Below, piece after piece: positions 1 through 11,057 of a stretch of 64,000 nucleotides of DNA (position 1 is the first letter of the stretch; the number at the start of each line of letters is the position of its first letter). The stretch comes from Pelodera strongyloides. Lineage: Eukaryota > Nematoda > Chromadorea > Rhabditida > Rhabditidae. Made by a program: the position numbers and the translations under genes. Below the pieces are notes generated by a model that saw only the letters and a list, made by a program, of their open reading frames with translations, was not told where the DNA came from and ran no database searches. The stretch is from NCBI GenBank assembly GCA_036852015.1, contig JAANDG010000317.1, positions 103,716 to 167,715 of the forward strand. Reading direction: 5' to 3'.

Positions 1-69
1 AAACATAGCACGGAGATGCTCAGAGTGCAACAAATGCTAATATAAACGCGATCGAGGTAGTTTGGAGTG

Positions 70-87
70 GGCCCTAGGCCTAGGGCC
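70..87. repeat. 18-bp perfect palindrome
   Basis: GGCCCTAGGCCTAGGGCC equals its own reverse complement. It stands alone in AT-rich sequence; no function can be assigned. Confidence 0.7.
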
Positions 88-326
88 GACAAGACGCTAT
101 GGCACGGCTTATTATTTGGCCATGAATTTTGGAGAAAATTAGGGAACCGAGTGACCAATGCATATAGGTTTATCGGCATAACTAGTCATGTTAATTAGTT
201 AAACGTCGATTTATATTTGTCAATGTATTGTTTGGCTCTTTAAATATGAACTTATGCACTCTGTAAGTATGTCTCCAACTATGAACTTATGCACTAAGTA
301 TGAACACTCTAAGTCTAAGGACATAC

Positions 327-1416
327 CTCTTGATTCGGTTTCAGGATCAGAATGCATCGGTCGATAGCGATTGTTGTCAAAGTAAACGAAGAGACGAAAA
401 TACTGCCGCCCTGAAAACATAAGAAACTAGTCAACCAAAATGTGATAATTCATCGTGCAGTACTTGAAAACCGTATTTTCGCAAACATCCAGAAAACTAT
501 ACAGTAAGAAAGCTTACCTGAAATACTCCAATTAACTTGCATAAGAAAGAAGGAAAAGCCCAATCCCGGGTGAATGTTGTGATAGCAGTGACAGGCAGTG
601 ACGTCATACACATGACAAGGTCTGACACGGCCAGACAACCGATGAATACAGTACGAACAGACAGCGACACCTGCAAAAAAAAGAAAATATTGTATACTGT
701 AATATTTTTCATCCCAAGTCAGTTATGGGCAATTCTAAAAAATTTCGATCAACGTTGAAATTTCAATGGCCGACGTATGCCTTATCAAAACTGTAGAAGG
801 AGTACGTTTAAGTTTACAAACTTACCTAATCGATCTAGGAATGAGTACGGTAAAATGTACACCCAATTAGTAACCAAATAAATTCTCAATTGAAGACATT
901 AATTTTCCGGATTCCAGTATGTACAAACGATGTCTGACATTTATAAAACATGCAATGTCTATGATTGATGTTCATGCAAAAAAATCCCCAGAGAAGTACA
1001 TGTCCGCTTACCTGATTGAAAATGACGACATAGAGCACTAGGACATTACCAACTGTGGCCGCCACCCACACGATTGAGTAGAGAATTGTGAAAATTACCT
1101 TAAAATATTGAAGCTTGAAGATTTTATATTTCCAAAAAGTCAGCCTACTGTCAAGCAGAAATAGTAACTATAGTAAGGAACACCCTTGGAAAATGGCGCA
1201 CAAAAAATCAGGAACATAAAAAAACACTGTTACCCCGTGTACATGTAAACGATAATGATGTGCCGTTGGGTGCCACCTCTCCACAAACCGCGTACCACAC
1301 CACTTTAAAATATTAAAGGGTTTGTCTACCTGTATTGATGGCAGATCAATTGATTCAAATTGTAGTGCTTGAATAGAACTGCAGTTGTCTTCTGGCTCTA
1401 GCGCCCTAGTTAGCAT
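327..1416 (-). CDS. Neuropeptide-type (NPY/NPF receptor-like) rhodopsin-class GPCR, N-terminal part
   Basis: Plasma-membrane receptor of the peptide-GPCR class; ligand not predictable. Four coding exons join in phase 0: 1330-1416, 1012-1098, 518-670, 327-410 (137 aa), and the gene runs off the left edge. The start ATG (1416) lies 15 nt after a TTTTCAG-type acceptor, giving a short N-terminus with one glycosylation sequon (N11-C-S). TM1 has the GN motif (N47); TM2 has LAVSD with D75 at 2.50; W95 and C102 are the usual first extracellular loop Trp and TM3 disulfide Cys; TM3 ends in IAIDRC, so the DRY motif reads DRC. Donors are CAG/GTAAGC, CAG/GTAGAC and GAG/GTATGT; the 1012-1098 exon uses a less usual TTTTAAG acceptor. 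TM4 onward is outside the window. The NPY/NPF-like assignment rests on the LAVSD and LCKLIG blocks; the exact receptor type is inferred. Confidence 0.88.
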
Positions 1417-1431
1417 ACCTTGCTTGGGAAA

Positions 1432-2889
1432 CTGAAAATATAAGAATAATGTGAATACTAAATTGTTACACAATGTACAGTAAGCAACAGAAACGCGCGA
1501 CGATAACGATAATGTAAGGTAACGATTAAAAAATTCTACATGTTTCTAAAATGTCTTAACTAATAACATATTTTTACTAATAATACTAATAGTTGACTAG
1601 TACATACATAACAAGTACATACATATCAACATATCGAGCAATCGCGAGTCGCAGGATTTTATCGCAGTTTTTCACTTTCGAAAAGTGCAGTAAAATTTTA
1701 AATGTTTACGATAAGTGTTCAAAAAATAACTGGTACGTCTTAGAATCTATTTGTCAAAGCGGCCGTATAATGCAATTTTAAATTTCGAACATAGACACAA
1801 AGAAAGAGTACATAGGAATAAGAAGGCCACAAAGATGTTTAAAAAAATGTCAGAAATTTTTTTTTGTGAACATAATTTCCTTATAAAAAAAACCCGTACG
1901 AGACAGTTTAACTACCAGAGGGAAAAGAGATACAGTATTCTAATTAACGTGCACGCTATCCAAACACAACCAATATGCTAATTACGTTGTTAGCCATCTG
2001 AATTTGCTCGAAAATTCGCAAGAATAGCGGATAAACATAAGCACTTTAATTTTTGAGATGTCTGGCCCGGAGACTGAGAAATTGCAAGATACCAATAGGG
2101 TAAAGAGAGACAGAGAGGAAGAGAGAGGAAGATAGAGAGAGAGAGGGAAAGAGAGACAGAGAGAGAGACAGAGAGAGAGAGGGAGAGACAGAGAGACAGA
2201 GAGAGGAAATTTTTTTTTAATAAATATTCACAGCATTGAAATCACAAGGTTTGCAATTATTGGTCAAACACTACAGATGCATCCGTTTACCTTACTGTTG
2301 ACGACAGGGGCAGGAGTTTTCCGACTACATTGTCTGATACGCGATTAATTTCTACATTTTCTGGGAAATCTTTATAAAAATAAGATTTATCTATGTTTTT
2401 TTATATTATTTACTGGACGAAGCACATGCAAAAATATGAATCCATACACTAAATGGTTACACTTGGGTTATGTATTGCTCGCAGAAAGAAACTGATGCGC
2501 GGTAAAAAAATATACCGAACGAGTGCATGGTGATGATTAGAATTTGCCGAAAAATCCCAGCGTATTGCTTGCGGTTGCGGCATGCGTGCGGCGAATTCGC
2601 TTGTTTTCAAACGCTTGCGAATATCAGGCGGACGATGGGCGCGAACGCCGGTATCCCGACCATCTTTCTTACTGTAGTAATATGTAACAAAAACAAACGT
2701 CGCATCTATATTTATAAATGCATTTCCTCAATACGATATGGTGTGTTATTTTGAGTAGGAAGCCCGTTTTTGTACCTTTAGAACCCCACAAACTCTCAAT
2801 TAACTTCATTAGCAGGTGCATTAATTTCAGCGAAAGTGTACTAATGATTATTTCCGGTTTCGCCGACTCAAAAGTCAAAAACAATCCAG
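1432..2889. other. Gene-free stretch upstream of the GPCR
   Basis: AT-rich DNA on the 5' side of the GPCR gene. Apart from the purine-rich simple repeat at 2098-2207 I see no exon, RNA gene or paired inverted repeat. Short ORFs here have no coding character. Confidence 0.6.
2098..2207. repeat. GA-rich simple repeat
   Basis: About 110 bp of degenerate GAGA/GACAGA units on the plus strand, followed by a T run. Confidence 0.9.
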
Positions 2890-2944
2890 AAATGTATGTT
2901 TAATACTTCAATTGGAACTTAATGTATGTTTAATACTTCAATTG
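2890..2944. repeat. Tandem duplication of a 24-bp unit
   Basis: Two copies of a unit beginning AATGTATGTTTAATACTTCA, at 2890 and 2920, separated by a few bases. A recent local duplication. Confidence 0.85.
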
Positions 2945-2999
2945 AAAAGTAGATTTCATGAACGGAGCTGCAGTCAAAGGGTTATACAACACGAAGCTC

Positions 3000-3237
3000 G
3001 GTTGGTGTGCGGCGAAAAAAGGGGTTCGTCCAGGTTTCGCGGCGCATTTCGCCCAGTATTCTTCGCCAGACGAGTGCCTAGTATGCCAAGAAACAGCGCA
3101 GACGAAACGGGTGCGCGGCGCTTTCGCCCAATCTTCGGCCGGTTTTTGAGAAAGAGTAGTCAGTGCACTCGCCCGGACCTGGCCAGAGTCCGGCGAAAAC
3201 TGGGCGAAGTGCGCGGCGAAACCTGGGCGCACCAACC
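3000..3237. mobile_element. CG-rich TIR element (MITE-like), GGTTGGTG ends
   Basis: The left end GGTTGGTGTGC and the right end, read on the minus strand as GGTTGGTGCGC, are terminal inverted repeats. Both are followed by CCAGGTTTCGC and a CGCCCAGT block, so the inverted similarity covers roughly 70 bp per side. A related single end occurs near 40634. The open frames here on both strands are by-products of high GC in an AT-rich region. No transposase is encoded. Confidence 0.75.
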
Positions 3238-4740
3238 GTTCGTCAGTGGTTGGAAATATATACCTTGAAACACACTCCTAGATATAATTGTCAGACCATT
3301 TAAGAGTTGGCAACAACAAGCAGGCTTCCTCAACTACTAACTACTAAACTGAGAAAGCCCAAGACGTAGTAGAACGTATAAATACTTGAGAACTTTATAT
3401 AAAAGTGATCTCTGACGTCATACACGCAATTGTCTCTGCGCTCTCCTTATTGGCGTGCTCGTTAGTCACTATCTAACCTAGAATAAAGGGTGGTGTTCAT
3501 TAATAATTAACTAATTTTGGCACATTTGGCAACAATTAAATATGGAACTGAAGAAAAGAAAGAATTTCCCCGTAAAGAAAGGAGCGCTACTTCCGGTTGG
3601 AAATGATACCGTTGAAAAAATAGGAATTGAACAAAAAGTACGTATTTTTGAGGATTTCATCTATGAACTGGAGAATTTATTGGAAACTTTAACGCGAATT
3701 AAGTCCCCACGGCAACAAATACACGCTTAATGCGCTTTTGTAAATTTTCTTAGGATTCGCCTCACTAGTGAGAGTTCTAAAGGATAAGGGTGAATTTATA
3801 AAAATTTATTTACAACAAAACACGCCTTACCTTTAACGTCTCTTTGGTTCCGAACACTGAAGATCACACAGATATGCATATGCGCAACTAACAATAAGCT
3901 GAGTTGTATTGTGACAAAAGAAGAGAACCTAACGGTAAACCGCATCGCATTCCGCTATGAAAATTCGCAGAATTATCTCTTCAAGAGAGGGCTCTCTCTC
4001 CCCGACGAGGAATCGTAGTACCCTAGAATCTTTACCGTGAGACTCGTAGTAAAGAACCGTTACCTTGTAACTCGTAGCACCCTAGAATCTTAACCTTGTG
4101 ACTATCAGGCGAGGCATCCGCATCGACGGTGAGGCATAAGGCATAAGGTTAATATTGAATTTTATCTTTCGTTTTCGTTTTTATTTGCTACTCTCACTTT
4201 TCATGGTTCTTTTCCGTCGACTGTAGTAAATATAAGATGTAGTTGGAGAAACAGAGCGAGCGGTATAGCAAAGCTTACCTACCTTTGCAGCAGAGCTACA
4301 GTACATTTGGGTATCACAGTGCTATGTCGGTATGATCCGGTGCCGATGTGAGTGTTATGCCGCACTCAGTTCTATTCCTTTTCTATTAAATACACCCCTG
4401 GTTATACTAAAAACAGAGACATAACAGTACACGTGACAATATCATTAATTACCATTTTACTCTATTAAATCTTATCAAAGAATAATTTTATTCCCAAAAA
4501 ACTGCAAAATAACGTATTTTATTTCACGAAAGGTATGCTTTTAGTTCCTAATAAACTTCAAAATAAGCTTTTCGAGAACAGAAGGGTCATAATTCTGATA
4601 TTATTAGTTATTAATAGTGTCATACTCCAGACGGACACCTGTCTTTTATTTCATTTTAACTTTTTTTCCTTAGGATATTTTCATTAGCATCACATGGTAG
4701 GAGGCATATTTTAAAAGTTATAGTTATTTCCTGTTTAATG
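3238..4740. other. Intergenic stretch with one small ORF and a degenerate direct repeat
   Basis: A plus-strand 62-codon ORF at 3542-3730 encodes a charged peptide with an amphipathic, heptad-like stretch (FEDFIYELENLLETL). It could be a small gene or an isolated exon, but has no recognisable family and no splice context I trust. A degenerate direct repeat sits at about 4021-4043 and 4081-4104 (CCCTAGAATCTT...ACC...GTGA). Otherwise nothing is recognised. Confidence 0.3.
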
Positions 4741-5102
4741 TTAAAGGGATCGACTCACCTTAAATTGTGTCTGTTTTTTTTGTTTCTTTATTTTCTATAA
4801 GGGATAATAAAAATTTGGAATACAAAAAGTAGTGTTCTAATTCAATACTCACGGAGATATTAAGTGATAAAGTGGTGGATTGATCGGTCCAAAATGGCAA
4901 AGGGTAATTGTCCTGCCTTGTTTGTATAGAGACAATTACCCTTTGCCATTTTGGGCCGATCAATGCACCACTTTATCACCTAATATCTCCGTGAGTATTG
5001 AAATAGAACACTACTTTTTGGATTCCAAATTTTTATTATCCCTTATAGAAAATAAAGAAACAAAAAAAACAGACACAATTTAAGGTGAGCCGATCCCTTT
5101 AA
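4741..5102. mobile_element. Near-perfect hairpin MITE flanked by TTAA
   Basis: Inverted arms of about 170 bp run from TTAA-AGGGATCG at the left to CGATCCCT-TTAA at the right, with a loop of only about 20 bp (4912-4930). I see only scattered mismatches between arms. The TTAA on both sides looks like a target-site duplication of the piggyBac type. It is non-autonomous: the two mirrored 67-codon ORFs are translations of the arms, not genes. Confidence 0.85.
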
Positions 5103-6182
5103 ATGACTGCAATAAATTAATCAGTTCATTTCTATGTTGATTTATTACTTAAAACTGGAAAATGTTATTTATAATGATGGCAATTTATTACACAGTATGA
5201 TAAGGCAGCAAGTAGAAAGCAAATAAAGTTCAACATCGTTCCTACCGAAGCAAAACGCTATGTCTGAAGCAGATATTCGACTCAAAAATTATGACCGACT
5301 GAAAGGATCAGGCGCACAAAAATATATTAGATTGTTCGGGATGAAACGATAAGATTTGGAACCCTGGTATAATTGGAACCCTGGTATAATACCACACATT
5401 GATCTAGCCAGAGGCCAGAAGCGTTGCGCGTGAAACATCCCGAACACGCTGCCACAAACAAAATACAACTCTTATCGTTGTTAGTGTTTACTACTGTAGG
5501 ATCGAAGTCAATAGCAAAATACGCAAAACGTCGCGAGTATCTTGTGCCAACAATACGTTATGAAGCTATGATGTTTGCCAGCTCACCGACGAAACAGACT
5601 TTTTGATATAACGACGAATAAAAGTAGACTTCTATGTTCAGGCATACATAAGAGAAGAGAGTGAGAAAACTACGTCTGGGACACTCACAATGGACGAAGC
5701 TGTTAGCAAAAAAATGTTCTCAGAAATCAGAAATAATTGTAGCAGTTGGAGCAAAAAATGAGTTTTTACTAGATCATTCAGTACGTTAGCAAGAAAATAT
5801 TCGTTGAGTTGTTTCAATACGAATCAATTCTGAATTCGGAGAGAAAACAGAAAAAAAATACAAAAAAAACCGATGTGGTTGCATAAAAATCGGTATTTTG
5901 GACCGTGAGATCGTCATAAGATTTTACCCGCATTTCGAGCATAATTGGTTTCTAAGGTCACGGATAGGTAATGAAAAGATTAAACAAATTATAATGAGAA
6001 AATAGTGAGAAATCTGCGAATGACTAACTAATCAAAGAGAAATCGTAGAACCTTAGAAAGAGTTGAAATAGAACAACACAACAAAAGTGTGTGGTTGGCT
6101 TGAATGGCAGGACCATTACTATTCCAGTCTTTATGATTCTGTCTGGGTATTATGGTTTCTATTTTCTTTTCTTTCTATCACT
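5103..6182. other. Gene-free stretch
   Basis: Contains a 17-bp unit (TTGGAACCCTGGTATAA) in two adjacent copies at about 5356-5390 and otherwise AT-rich sequence. No exon, RNA gene or inverted pair recognised. Confidence 0.5.
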
Positions 6183-6296
6183 ATTCTCTCTCTCTCTTCT
6201 TTCCCTCTATCTCACTATATTCTCTCTCTCCCTCTCTCTTTCTCTACTTTTCTCTGTTCTTCCCTCTCTCTTTCTCTTTCTCTCTTTCTTCCCCTT
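6183..6296. repeat. CT-rich simple repeat
   Basis: Pyrimidine-rich plus strand (TCTCTC/TTTCTC units). The Ser/Leu-rich ORFs in three frames over it are low-complexity artefacts. Confidence 0.9.
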
Positions 6297-6509
6297 CAGA
6301 AGTCATCAAAGAACAGTTGTTATTTTTTATTATTTCATATACATATTTATTGCTTCCCCTGGCTCAGGTAGAGGGTCATTAGACTCCTACTTACATAAGC
6401 GACTCATAAGCAGAGATAAAGCCTGAAATATGTGCAAGGAACGTAAAAGAATTGGACATATGGTTTTAAAAAAAGACAGGAACATCCTAAAGTAAAGTTT
6501 ACTAACTTT

Positions 6510-6690
6510 TTAAAGCGAACTACCGGTCGGTTTTTGAAACACATAGAGTACACCAGCATTCTTCTGCAGCCTATGCAAATGAACATGAATTAGGATAAAA
6601 AATCGAGCTAAATATAAATTCGAGCAAAACGTTAGAGTTCAGTTGTCCACGATGCGTTTCAGGAACCGGCCGACAAAAACTGTGAAATAA
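6510..6690. mobile_element. TTAA element, AGCGAA..CCGG family (degenerate copy)
   Basis: Left end TTAA-AGCGAACTACCGGTCGG with TTTTTGAAACACAT; the right end has GATGCGTTTCAGGAACCGG in inverse orientation but lost the terminal TTTCGCTTTAA. Same family as 9951, 13576, 39170 and 41972. Confidence 0.6.
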
Positions 6691-6867
6691 CACAAAATAG
6701 ATATGACAGTGAAGGAAAACTATGGAAATTTATGGCTATGGCAATAGGCAATGTGAACCTGACAAGGATCAATTGTGCGTATATTCGAGACTGGTAGCTT
6801 ATTTTATTTTGTTTATTTGAGTAGGAAAACGTCCGTTACCAATCAGTATCAGTATTACGGAAACAAG

Positions 6868-7038
6868 TTAAAGCGAAAGGCTAGCCCCTTTGGAAAATTA
6901 GCATACGATAAGCAAATCCTATGTATTCTATGCTAATTTTGTACGATCGTCCACAGCAATCGTACAAAATTAGCATAGGATACATAGGATTTGCTTATCA
7001 TATGCAAATTTTCTAAGGAGGATAGCATTTCGCTTTAA
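6868..7038. mobile_element. TTAA hairpin MITE, AGCGAAA..CTAGC family, copy 1
   Basis: TTAA-AGCGAAAGGCTAGCC at the left and its inverse ending in TTTCGCTTTAA at the right. The inner arms (CTATGCTAATTTTGTACGAT and inverse) meet almost without a loop. Copy 2 of the same element is at 25633-25803. Confidence 0.85.
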
Positions 7039-7749
7039 GTTGCGGACATTGTAGAGAATAGGTGCGGTTTTCTTCTACAGCAACTGTTCAAGGGAGAAGA
7101 CAGCAACTTGTCAAAGAAAACTGACAGAATCCATTGCAAAGAAAACACATAATTTTGGAAATATTGATCTCATTCAAACTGTAAATAGTGATCTCATTCA
7201 AACGGTAAATAGTGATCTAGATTGATTGAGCAACCAATATTAGAATGGCGTGTGTGTGTGTGTGCGTGTGTGTGTGCGTGTGTGTGCGTGTGTGTGCGTG
7301 TGTGCGTGTGTTAATGTGTGTACGTAAGACTTTGTGAAAGCGCCATCGACGTTAAAATGAGTCCTGCAACGTCCATTCCAAAGCAGAAATGTGTGTCGTA
7401 CTTATACTTTTTACAAAACTACTGTATCCCTGCCAATGTGCCAACTACAAACTACGGTGACAAACATTGCGCTTGATTACACCACCAGACTAGTATACGT
7501 ATTACAGAGCGTAAACTGAGGGCAGTCTTCAGCGACATGTTGCAAGTTCAATTCATGTCAAGCGTTTCTGTCTTGCAATTCGTATTCACTTCAAAAAGAC
7601 TCCCCACTTAAATTAAATAAGTGGGCTGGGTTTCAGGTTACGAGTTCAACTCTAATAGACTGATTTGTCTAGGCCACGAAAATGGATGGCAGCAACAAAT
7701 TTTGAGTTATGCATGTAACTTAAAATTGTGAAGAATGTACAGCTTAATT
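7039..7749. other. Gene-free stretch with simple repeats
   Basis: A 25-bp unit (TGATCTCATTCAAAC followed by GTAAATAG) is duplicated at about 7168-7215. A GT-rich microsatellite follows. No gene recognised. Confidence 0.6.
7248..7316. repeat. (GT)n microsatellite
   Basis: About 70 bp of TG/GC-interrupted dinucleotide repeat. Confidence 0.95.
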
Positions 7750-8611
7750 TTAAAGGAGGAGGCTCACGAGTACAATTTCTTGCGTTTACCAAGGGTGCAT
7801 GGCTCTTATTGTGTCCCGAGGGTATCTGGCGAGAGAGCCAGATGCCCTCGGGACACATAATACGAGGTAGATTACATGGACGATTAAGAACTTTGATAGA
7901 ATTCAAAGCATTATACTGATTCCTTCCTTCTAATTAAAGGTTCTTCTTTATAAGGCATGTTTATTGGAAGCTACAACGAAACTCAAGAGTTGCGCGCGGC
8001 AACAGTTTGGGGGTGTTTCCCGCAAAAGAATTTGATGCGCGCCGCAAAAATTTTTCCACCGACTCTGGTTGCCGTTTTGGTGCGGGAAACACCCTCAAAC
8101 TGTTGCGGGAAACACCCCCAAACCGTTGCCGAAAAGGTGCGGAAACGGTGCGGGAAAAGTAGCAACTGCAAAAAGAAAGCAGCGTGTTGGATTCGAACCC
8201 TACACTCTTGTTAGATACTTTCTCTGAACAGCGCCTTAGACCACTCGGCCACACAACAGATGTGAGACCTGTGCTTGCGGACAAATATTAGTACAACAAC
8301 TGCACTTACGGCAGATCCTCCGAGCGCTTTCAAAAACGTTGCCGAAAAGGTGCGGAAATGGTGCGGGGCGCAAGTTGCGCGCCGCACCATTTCCGCACCG
8401 TTTCCGCACCTTTTCGGGAAACACTTTGCGCGCCATTTCTAATCCGCGCGCATTTTGTTTCCCATTCCTTTGCGGCGCGCATTTTGTTTCCCGAAATGGT
8501 GCGGCGCGCAACTCATCGGCTCTCAGTGAGCACCATCTTCTTTTGATAAAAAGGAATGAATTGTAAAGGAAAAAGAAGGTACACTTAGTTCTCGTGAGCC
8601 TCCCCCTTTAA
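7750..8611. mobile_element. TTAA TIR element with a tRNA-Leu-like core
   Basis: Ends: TTAA-AGGAGGAGGCTCACGAG at the left and the inverse of TTAA-AGGGGGAGGCTCACGAG at the right. Inside are several CG-rich inverted blocks built from GTGCGGAAA, GGGAAACACCC and GCGCGCCGC, an almost perfect small hairpin at about 7811-7857 (TGTCCCGAGGG..CCCTCGGGACA), and a tRNA-like sequence near the centre. Only one tRNA-like copy is present. No transposase; non-autonomous. The ends are close to those of 15476-15919. Confidence 0.75.
8183..8257 (-). tRNA. tRNA-Leu-like sequence (degenerate) inside a TIR element
   Basis: On the minus strand the A box TGGCCGAGTGG and the run TCTAAGGCGCT are typical of class II Leu/Ser tRNAs, and the B box GGTTCGAATCC is perfect. 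The loop TTCAGAG would give anticodon CAG (Leu). The anticodon stem and acceptor stem do not pair well, so this is a tRNA-derived sequence rather than a clear functional gene. Confidence 0.6.
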
Positions 8612-9950
8612 ACCATTGACTCTAGTGTGGTCTTTTTTTCGTCTAGATATCCAATCAAAAATGCATATACATATGTCCACCAAGCATCAGCAACGTCAAA
8701 AAAGTCTGTTGACTTGACGTTAGTGGAAACATATTTATTAATTGCCCGGACTCATCAAACAGAACAAGAAAGATACTGCGAATATATGCTGCAGTAAAAA
8801 ATTTTAAAATCTTTTGAGTAGTAAGTAGACTTACAGCGTATTTTGGACTCTGTATTCACATGTTATTTATGTATCCAAATCATGGGCTATTTGAGTATAA
8901 TTATTTAATTTGAATGCAACACATGAAAATGCAATTGGCAAGCATACTGTTCAAAAACCGGGTGTTATATCGCTTCAACACCGGTAGCTAGAGCAAGAGC
9001 GTTAATGTAATTACACTAAAGTATAGCAGCGCATCCAAACGTAGAGACCACAAGCTGGCGGGCAAACATGTGCTTTTTTTGTTTCTTTTGTGATTTTTTA
9101 AGGTTTCAAGTTTTATAAGATCAAACACATAATACCTTAGCTTTTATATTATTAATGAAAAAGTGTGTGGAATAAGGAACACAATGAGTATTTCTCTCAT
9201 AATTCATTAGCTAGATCTTGACAGGAAATTAGGCGTAATGTTATTCATTAATTCTATTGGGGCAACCATTCGAAGGAAAGGGATCAAACTACAAACTTCA
9301 ACAAAATTTGAATAACTCAGAATGATGCATTTTTGTGACGAAACATAGTACTCGAAGAAAGCTTTAGGTTTGGGCGGAAACGTAGGAATTTTAAAATGTT
9401 TACTGGGATGTTTGGACAAAGAGACCCCTCAAAATGGCCTCTAAACTTGCAAAGAATAGAATACGCCGTCGTCTTTAATGACCAAGAGAGATAAGTAAAA
9501 ATTATCTCAAGAGCTCTCCACGAAATTTGGCGCCAAGGCTCTCATTTGAATTTATCTAATAGAATTCATATTTACACTGCTGCGCAATGTTAATACTGAT
9601 AGTAATATTTAGTTTACCTCCACAGTTCGTTCATGATAAGAATAAATATTTTGAAGTAAAGATGCTATAATGCATGATAAGTTATGCAACGAGCAAAGTA
9701 AACATTAGAAAAATAATAGCATTGTGGTGGGAAAAAGTAATTATGTGCAATATAATATGCCAGGAGACTATTATAAATAAATTAATATATAGATTGGCTT
9801 GCATGGAAGAGTAACATCATTTCACCACGAGTCACATGCGAAAAGTTGTGTGTGGTGTCATTAGAGTGAACTAACATGTTGTATACTACATAATACGTAA
9901 TAATGAATAATTAATATAGTATATTATATTCACTCATCGGTTGCACTCTT
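8612..9950. other. Gene-free stretch
   Basis: AT-rich. A single degenerate end of the AGCGAAA/CCGG element family is visible around 8950-8985 (TTCAAAAACCGG then TATCGCTT). Nothing else recognised. Confidence 0.5.
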
Positions 9951-10131
9951 TTAAAGCGAAATACCGGCCGGGTTTTGAAACGCATCTCAAATATCTGCAT
10001 TCGCATGCAGTTATGCTAAGTGGGCCGAATTTGGGTCTATTTTTTATTCTAATTCATGTTCATTTGCCTATGATGCAAACAAAGCAGGGGCACGCGATGC
10101 GTTTCAAAAACCGACCGGTATTTCGCTTTAA
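9951..10131. mobile_element. TTAA element, AGCGAAATACCGGCCGG family
   Basis: TTAA-AGCGAAATACCGGCCGG, then GTTTTGAAACGCAT, at the left; inverse copy ending CCGGTATTTCGCTTTAA at the right; about 180 bp in all. Only about 35 bp at each end is inverted; the middle is AT-rich and unique. Confidence 0.85.
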
Positions 10132-10749
10132 TATGGCGTATTCCATGCGATAATAAAGCAATCACCAACGATGGCAGGTCTACTAACACTGACACTCCGC
10201 CGGCTCCCCGGCAAACGCTGACTAAGGGATATCTTGGAATTAGAGGCTTAGGGTAGGCGTCTACCGGCCTTCCACCAAAAACATAACAATCCAGGCGTCC
10301 AATGATCTTCCATAATCAGAAGAAAGGGGACCAAGGCCTTAAATTCCCCAGAGAACATGGACGTGGGGACATTCATTGAACATTTCTTGCAGAAAACGAG
10401 GTCTGGGTGAAAAAGCAGAAATGGGCCAACTTTGGCATTATTTACCACGAAAAATCCCGACAAATTGATGCAATATGTCATACGGCATGCGACTTCAGAC
10501 ATGGAAAAGAAGAACCCTGGGGTAAATGTATGGACAACCCAGGGTCGATTCGGGAATATTTCCACATTTTGACTTTCGTGTGCTCTTTGAATTATTTTCG
10601 ATTTTCCAATTTGAAATTGAAACCGAAAACGAACAACAAAAGAATCGGACAGGGATTTTTGTTGCAAAGAGAGTTTAGTTCGAATTACGTCTGCTGGGTC
10701 AATTTTATTTCCTGCTTTAGAGATAGACATGGGACTCTAAATATCTCCG

Positions 10750-11057
10750 TGAGATAGAGGGGAGAGAAGGAGAAAGAAGAGAGAGATAGAGAGAAGCGAA
10801 AAGATAGAGAAGAGAGAAAGGGAAGAGAGAAAGGGAAGAGAGAGAATAGAGAAGTAGAGAGAGAAGAGAGAAGAGAGAGAAGAGAGAGAAGAGAGAGATA
10901 GAGAGAAGCGAAAAGAGAGAGAAGAGAGCAAGGGAAGAGAGAGAGAAGAGAGAGGTAGAGAGAGAGTGAGAGAGAGAGAGAGAGAGATAGAGAAGAAAGA
11001 GAAGAGAGAGAGAGAAGAGAGAGAAGAGAGAGAAGAGAGAGAAGAGAGAAGAGAGAG
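10750..11057. repeat. GA-rich low-complexity tract
   Basis: About 300 bp of GAGAGA/GAAGAGA repeats. The long Leu/Ser-rich minus-strand ORFs across it are artefacts. Confidence 0.95.

Noticed and set aside
1..320. Further GPCR exon in the left edge
   Set aside because: An acceptor-like CTTACAG at about 258-264 leads to a frame with no TM4 character and an early stop.
2912..3268. Overlapping 60-118 codon ORFs on both strands
   Set aside because: They follow the CG-rich arms of a TIR element, where stops are rare.
7961..8566. Overlapping ORFs on both strands with Arg/Ala/Pro-rich products
   Set aside because: CG-rich subterminal repeats of the tRNA-bearing TTAA element.
10248..10730. 160-codon open frame on the minus strand, the longest in the gene-poor left part
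   Set aside because: No recognisable domain, no splice context, a 116-codon frame on the opposite strand over the same bases, and short inverted CCAGGG/CCCTGG pairs. Likely chance or an old repeat.
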